From positions 153,757,592 through 153,821,591 of the forward strand of contig NC_134832.1 of NCBI RefSeq assembly GCF_004210375.1: a DNA stretch of 64,000 nt, written 5' to 3'. The position numbers were made by a program, and so were the translations under genes. The notes under the pieces are model-generated. The model ran no database searches and had not been told where the DNA came from. It saw nothing but the letters and a program-made list of their open reading frames with translations. This DNA comes from Tachypleus tridentatus (Eukaryota > Arthropoda > Merostomata > Xiphosura > Limulidae). Positions 61,501-64,000 of this stretch are shown piece by piece (the first letter of the stretch is position 1; every line of letters begins with the position of its first letter).

Positions 61501-63757
61501 GGAGTTCTCTTACAGTGTTTGAACCTTTGAAATATTTTACATTTCTTGAGTATAAATTGGTGGAAAATAAGCAAGAAAGTTTTAATTATGAACAAGTCTA
61601 AAACTTACTGTAATTTATCTGTTTGTGAGACTGCTATACATCTGTCATGTGAAGTATGTAGTAATTTATCTGTGTGTGAGACTGCTATACATCTGTCATG
61701 TGAAGTATGTAGTAATTTATCTGTGTGTGAGACTGCTATACATCTGTCATGTGAAGTATGTAGTAATTTATCTGTCTGAGAGACTGCTATACATCTGTCA
61801 TGTGAAGTATGTAGTAATTTATCTGTGTGTGAGACTGCTATACATCTGTCATGTGAAGTATGTAGTAATTTATCTGTGTGTGAGACTGCTATACATCTGT
61901 CATGTGAAGTATGTAGTAATTTATCTGTGTGTGAGACTGCTATACATCTGTCATGTGAAGTATGTAGTAATTTATCTGTTTGTGAGACTGCTATACATCT
62001 GTCATGTGAAGTATGTAGTAATTTATCTGTTTGTGAGACTGCTATACATCTGTCATGTGAAGTATGTAGTAATTTATCTGTGAGAGACTGCTATACATCT
62101 GTCATGTGAAGTATGTAGTAATTTATCTGTTTGTGAGACTGCTATACATCTGTCATGTGAAGTATGTAGTAATTTATCTGTGTGAGAGACTGCTATACAT
62201 CTGTCATGTGAAGTATGTAGTAATTTATCTGTGAGAGACTGCTATACATCTGTCATGTGAAGTATGTAGTAATTTATCTGTGTGTGAGACTGCTATACAT
62301 CTGTCATGTGAAGTATGTAGTAATTTATCTGTGTGAGACTGCTATACATCTGTCATGTGAAGTATGTAGTAATTTATCTGTGTGTGTGTGAGACTGCTAT
62401 ACATCTGTCATGTGAAGTATGTAGTAATTTATCTGTCTGAGAGACTGCTATACATCTGTCATGTGAAGTATGTAGTAATTTATCTGTGTGTGAGACTGCT
62501 ATACATCTGTCATGTGAAGTATGTAGTAATTTATCTGTGTGTGAGACTGCTATACATCTGTCATGTGAAGTATGTAGTAATTTATCTGTGAGAGAGACTG
62601 CTATACATCTGTCATGTGAAGTATGTAGTAATTTATCTGTGTGTGAGACTGCTATACATCTGTCATGTGAAGTATGTAGTAATTTATCTGTGTGTGAGAC
62701 TGCTATACATCTGTCATGTGAAGTATGTAGTAATTTATCTGTGTGAGAGACTGCTATACATCTGTCATGTGAAGTATGTAGTAATTTATCTGTGTGAGAG
62801 ACTGCTATACATCTGTCATGTGAAGTATGTAGTAATTTATCTGTTTGTGAGACTGCTATACATCTGTCATGTGAAGTATGTAGTAATTTATCTGTGTGAG
62901 ACTGCTATACATCTGTCATGTGAAGTATGTAGTAATTTATCTGTGTGAGAGACTGCTATACATCTGTCATGTGAAGTATGTAGTAATTTATCTGTGTGTG
63001 AGACTGCTATACATCTGTCATGTGAAGTATGTAGTAATTTATCTGTGTGTGAGACTGCTATACATCTGTCATGTGAAGTATGTAGTAATTTATCTGTGTG
63101 AGAGACTGCTATACATCTGTCATGTGAAGTATGTAGTAATTTATCTGTGTGAGAGACTGCTATACATCTGTCATGTGAAGTATGTAGTAATTTATCTGTG
63201 TGAGAGACTGCTATATGCTGATACTTGGCCCACTTTACTAATTTTTCAGCTGCACAGAGAAGATAAAATGTAAAAGCTGTTGTGGCATTTTCCAACAATT
63301 TCATTTATTACTTGAGAGGCCTGCTATGGAATTCTTTGTTTCATGTCTTATTTAGTCTTTTGATTTTGGTCATCTGTATTTTAAGGTAACCCAACACTAA
63401 TAGCCACAATTTTATATCCAAGTAAAAGTTATTTCAGTTTCTTTATTGTTAAGTATACTGTCTTGTAATTGATACTGTTTATTTATAATGTTAACCAACC
63501 TCAGACTTCCAGTGGTACAAAAGTTGTGTGATCCTTTTCTAAAGAATACAAATGTACCACTGTATTGGTACTATCAAGTATGAAACTGATGTTTTTCTGT
63601 GTGAGAACTGTGATTCTTGTATGTAATAATGTATTATAATTTGTACTCTTGGATTTTAGTACCTGAGGAACTTGGATCCCAATTCTGCATACTATGATCC
63701 CAAAACTAGGTCAATGAGAGACAATCCTCACAAGGGTACAAAGAAAGATCCAGAAGA
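40409..63757 (+). CDS. SLU7: Pre-mRNA splicing factor SLU7, 5' half (7 coding exons, runs off window)
   Basis: Join 40409-40563, 46593-46740, 50684-50764, 55110-55274, 56852-56926, 60407-60541, 63660-63757. The 857 coding bases give 285 codons plus two, about half of the roughly 590 residues usual for the family. SLU7 is a nuclear protein that acts with PRP18 in the second catalytic step of splicing and in 3' splice site choice. Visible hallmarks are an [21 protein letters not shown]-terminus, a CCHC zinc knuckle ([14 protein letters not shown]), [21 protein letters not shown], an acidic patch, [15 protein letters not shown] and [16 protein letters not shown]. All junctions have GT-AG introns with compatible phases and no frame break, so this looks like a working gene. 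The start is the ATG that gives the short family-typical leader. Remaining exons lie beyond 64000. Confidence 0.95.
40564..41032. other. SLU7 intron 1, first part
   Basis: AT-rich, nothing recognised. Intron 1 as a whole is 6.0 kb (40564-46592) and holds the MITE-like element and the 39-bp array. Confidence 0.6.
41033..41252. mobile_element. MITE-like element with about 48-bp terminal inverted repeats (SLU7 intron 1)
   Basis: Left arm at 41033-41080 (AACTGAATCATCCATCTACTTCTG...AAGTCAAATTA) is complementary to the right arm at 41206-41252 (TAATTTGACTTGCG...CAGAAGTAGGTGGATGATTCAGTT) with a few mismatches. The 125-bp middle is noncoding. The length and arms fit a small nonautonomous DNA transposon. 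No target duplication is evident. Confidence 0.65.
41655..45066. repeat. 39-bp minisatellite (about 87 units) in SLU7 intron 1
   Basis: Units of 39 bp, AATTCCAATACACTTGTATA-ACCTTTAGCTAACAGAGGT, with 13-residue periodic ORFs on the minus strand ([13 protein letters not shown]) up to 448 residues long. These are artefacts of the unit length. The unit series beginning with the variants CCACTACGCTTG and CCACTAAGCTTG at 41705 is repeated at 43381, 1676 bp or 43 units later, and the variant order is retained for more than 1 kb. The array therefore has a long higher-order repeat. Confidence 0.97.
45067..46592. other. SLU7 intron 1, last part
   Basis: No repeat or gene recognised. It ends at acceptor TTCTTTTATCCAG. 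Confidence 0.6.
46593..46740 (+). CDS. SLU7: SLU7 coding exon 2
   Basis: 148 bases after acceptor TTATCCAG. It encodes [38 protein letters not shown] and AEYYVRGEK, and ends phase 0 before [15 protein letters not shown] and [14 protein letters not shown] are hallmark SLU7 strings. Confidence 0.95.
46741..48479. other. SLU7 intron 2, first part
   Basis: Noncoding AT-rich DNA. A 60-codon ORF at 47615-47797 has no motif. Confidence 0.5.
48480..49056 (-). pseudogene. Unidentified decayed coding remnant in SLU7 intron 2
   Basis: The minus strand reads protein-like stretches, [20 protein letters not shown], then [18 protein letters not shown] and, after a stop, [20 protein letters not shown], with composition unlike the surrounding intron. 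I do not recognise the family. A decayed transposon protein is the likeliest reading. The shorter plus-strand ORFs overlapping it are shadows. Confidence 0.4.
49057..50683. other. SLU7 intron 2, last part
   Basis: No feature recognised. It ends at acceptor TTCTAATTTACAG. Confidence 0.5.
50684..50764 (+). CDS. SLU7: SLU7 coding exon 3 (CCHC zinc knuckle)
   Basis: 27 codons, phase 0 at both ends, encoding [20 protein letters not shown] and then KKKDCVE. Spacing C-x2-C-x4-H-x4-C is a complete zinc knuckle, which in SLU7 influences nuclear retention. Donor GTGTGT. Confidence 0.95.
50765..51394. other. SLU7 intron 3, first part
   Basis: No feature recognised. Confidence 0.5.
51395..52030 (+). 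mobile_element. Penelope-like element, 3' fragment with decayed GIY-YIG domain
   Basis: The plus strand reads NIWENL, then [40 protein letters not shown] and a [15 protein letters not shown] block, parallel to the PLE at 32393-33283. The YIG Tyr is Cys here and there are stops, so it is dead. The end (about 51945-52010) has AACCTGAAGATGACCTAGGAAGG, typical PLE 3' sequence. It is 5'-truncated and lies sense in SLU7 intron 3. Confidence 0.8.
52031..52599. other. SLU7 intron 3, middle
   Basis: No feature recognised. Confidence 0.5.
52600..53480. repeat. Dispersed noncoding repeat, copy C (longest)
   Basis: 52648-53180 parallels copies A and B (AATACTTCAAATTGTAACA, TATGCAACTTTAAACTTGTA, AAGCTGCTCAAGTGCGTGC). 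53190-53480 parallels copy D at 36190. It links the two halves of one family at least 800 bp long. Confidence 0.7.
53481..55109. other. SLU7 intron 3, last part, with possible unidentified coding remnant
   Basis: 53780-54900 has higher GC and several overlapping short ORFs on both strands (for example minus strand 53860-54075, Arg/Asn-rich). It resembles remains of a transposon but I recognise no motif. It ends at acceptor TTTATTTATTCAG. Confidence 0.35.
55110..55274 (+). CDS. SLU7: SLU7 coding exon 4
   Basis: 55 codons, phase 0 at both ends: [18 protein letters not shown], then [15 protein letters not shown] and YAKVEE. The donor is GTTGGA, weaker than the others, but it gives the family-standard junction with exon 5 (AKVEE|AKRE). 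Reading through would reach a stop about 25 bases later. Confidence 0.93.
55275..56851. other. SLU7 intron 4
   Basis: Noncoding AT-rich DNA with a short TG stretch near 55613-55624. Nothing else recognised. Confidence 0.6.
56852..56926 (+). CDS. SLU7: SLU7 coding exon 5
   Basis: 25 codons, phase 0: [20 protein letters not shown] then VIREQ. Acceptor CATACTTCTAG, donor GTATTT. The charged helix matches the AKR..K..KLQ.EL.SG segment of the family. Confidence 0.88.
57116..57304. repeat. Imperfect inverted repeat (hairpin, about 75-bp arms) in SLU7 intron 5
   Basis: GCAATAGATTTCTTTAATGT near 57129 is complementary to ACATTAAGGAAATCTATTGC near 57274. Matching extends through GAAATAGGCTACCCTTCATGAA and GACTTGTATGTCAC on one side and their complements on the other. 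A transcript could fold here. It may be a small MITE. Confidence 0.65.
57301..57453. repeat. 34-bp minisatellite (about 4.5 units)
   Basis: CAGGAAATCTATTGCACATA-ATTCTTGTTTAGTT repeats directly. The first unit overlaps the right arm of the hairpin, so the array grew from that arm. Confidence 0.95.
57454..58439. other. SLU7 intron 5, possible LINE 5' region
   Basis: Higher GC than flanks. A minus-strand ORF at 58076-58276 has no motif I recognise. Its position just before the LINE ORF1 remnant suggests transposon sequence. Confidence 0.3.
58440..59850 (+). mobile_element. CR1-like LINE, ORF1 and start of ORF2, decayed (SLU7 intron 5)
   Basis: In broken frames the plus strand shows a coiled-coil segment ([16 protein letters not shown], about 58570-58620), an SGNH-esterase-like segment (TGDSNMSY near 59072, [11 protein letters not shown] and [20 protein letters not shown] near 59210-59310) and the ORF1 end [14 protein letters not shown]-stop. 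Endonuclease motifs of ORF2 follow ([32 protein letters not shown]). An ORF1 with esterase is characteristic of CR1-group LINEs. The element stops after about 59850 without RT. Confidence 0.75.
58583..58870. repeat. About 53-56-bp minisatellite inside CR1 ORF1 coiled coil (5 units)
   Basis: Units GAGAAATGATGGCTGGACTT-CAGGAGGAGCTTAAGTTGAA-GTATAAACAGT, alternating with a GATGGGGCTGG form. They encode the coiled-coil peptide [15 protein letters not shown], so the array is an expansion of LINE coding sequence. Alternation of the two forms suggests a two-unit higher-order repeat. Confidence 0.9.
60407..60541 (+). CDS. SLU7: SLU7 coding exon 6
   Basis: 45 codons, phase 0: [20 protein letters not shown] (acidic), then [10 protein letters not shown] and [15 protein letters not shown]. 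Acceptor GTCTAATAG, donor GTATGA. A near-identical extra copy lies inverted at 1639-1773. Confidence 0.95.
60542..61612. other. SLU7 intron 6, unique part
   Basis: Unique apart from the inverted copy at 576-1638. No element recognised. Confidence 0.7.
61613..63212. repeat. 51-bp minisatellite, right copy (about 31 units)
   Basis: Units GACTGCTATACATCTGTCAT-GTGAAGTATGTAGTAATTTA-TCTGTGTGTGA. Length varies by 2-8 bases because of the TG/GA run between units. It lies in SLU7 intron 6. ORFs up to 152 residues are periodic artefacts. Confidence 0.97.
63213..63659. other. SLU7 intron 6, last part
   Basis: No feature recognised. It ends at acceptor CTTGGATTTTAG. Confidence 0.6.
63660..63757 (+). 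CDS. SLU7: SLU7 coding exon 7
   Basis: 32 codons plus two bases: [20 protein letters not shown] then [12 protein letters not shown]. Ends before donor GTAGGT at 63758. YLRNLD.NSA.YDPK.R.MR is one of the strongest SLU7 signatures. The next exon is beyond the window. Confidence 0.95.
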
Positions 63758-64000
63758 GTAGGTATCTTGATCTGAAGTTTTTCAGTTCATTTCTCTGTGG
63801 TCAAAATACTGTACAGTTACCAAGTTTATAAACACACTGTATCAAGATGTAAAATTACCAGTTATGAGATACATATATGTAGGGAAAAATGTTTAAAGTT
63901 GCCATTGTTTTTCTGTTAAAATGTGATGGGAAAACCAAGAAAGCAGAATAATAAATAAATAAATGTATATTTTAATGGTATTAAACCATCCTAACTGTTA

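Larger units (their letters stand above)
59457..63215 (+). repeat. Right arm of the inverted duplication
   Basis: Partner of 1-2727 (reverse complement), covering the end of the LINE, SLU7 exon 6, adjoining introns and the 51-bp array. This copy is in its proper place within SLU7. Confidence 0.85.

Noticed and set aside
1-63304. CRISPR-like appearance of the regular arrays (for example 61613-63212)
   Set aside because: Units are contiguous tandem copies with no unique spacers, no cas genes are present and the DNA is animal.

Overview
This is animal nuclear DNA: AT-rich, intron-rich, dominated by retrotransposon remnants, tRNA-derived SINEs and long minisatellites. No bacterial or viral gene organisation is visible. 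The protein matches (an E93/Eip93F-type pipsqueak domain and SLU7), together with the CR1-like LINE, Penelope-like element (PLE) and SINE content, point to an arthropod. A chelicerate, perhaps a horseshoe crab, is my best guess from the SINE family, but that is recollection and not proof.

Layout. 1-3343 is a short contig end whose first 2.7 kb is a near-identical inverted copy of 59457-63215. It carries an extra antisense copy of one SLU7 exon and ends at a gap of exactly 500 N (3344-3843). 3844-8800 holds a decayed Ty3/gypsy pol region on the minus strand, split by a nested 3.1 kb hAT element with a visible 8-bp target duplication. 8990-14165 holds two copies of a noncoding dispersed repeat and a 2.5 kb array of 67-bp units. 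14289-15475 is the terminal coding exon of an E93-like transcription factor, broken by two one-base insertions. 15476-24470 is mostly noncoding, with a CpG-retaining stretch, three SINE units and a 61-bp array. 24500-29560 holds a LINE tail and a PLE whose catalytic region has become a 1.7 kb minisatellite. 31382-36125 is a 51-bp minisatellite interrupted by a second PLE that still carries a GIY-YIG endonuclease domain.

40409 to the window end is the 5' half of SLU7, a splicing factor acting at the second step, on the plus strand. Seven coding exons have compatible phases and good splice sites. They encode 285 complete codons plus two bases, and the gene runs off the right edge. Its introns contain a 3.4 kb array of 39-bp units, a MITE-like element, a third PLE fragment, a dispersed repeat, a CR1-like LINE fragment and a 1.6 kb array of 51-bp units.

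Fourteen minisatellite blocks cover roughly a quarter of the window. At least five have a unit that is recognisably a piece of transposon coding sequence (CR1 twice, gypsy, hAT, PLE). I regard this as the most interesting biology here. Nearly all long ORFs in the window are open only because the repeat unit is a multiple of three, and they are not genes.
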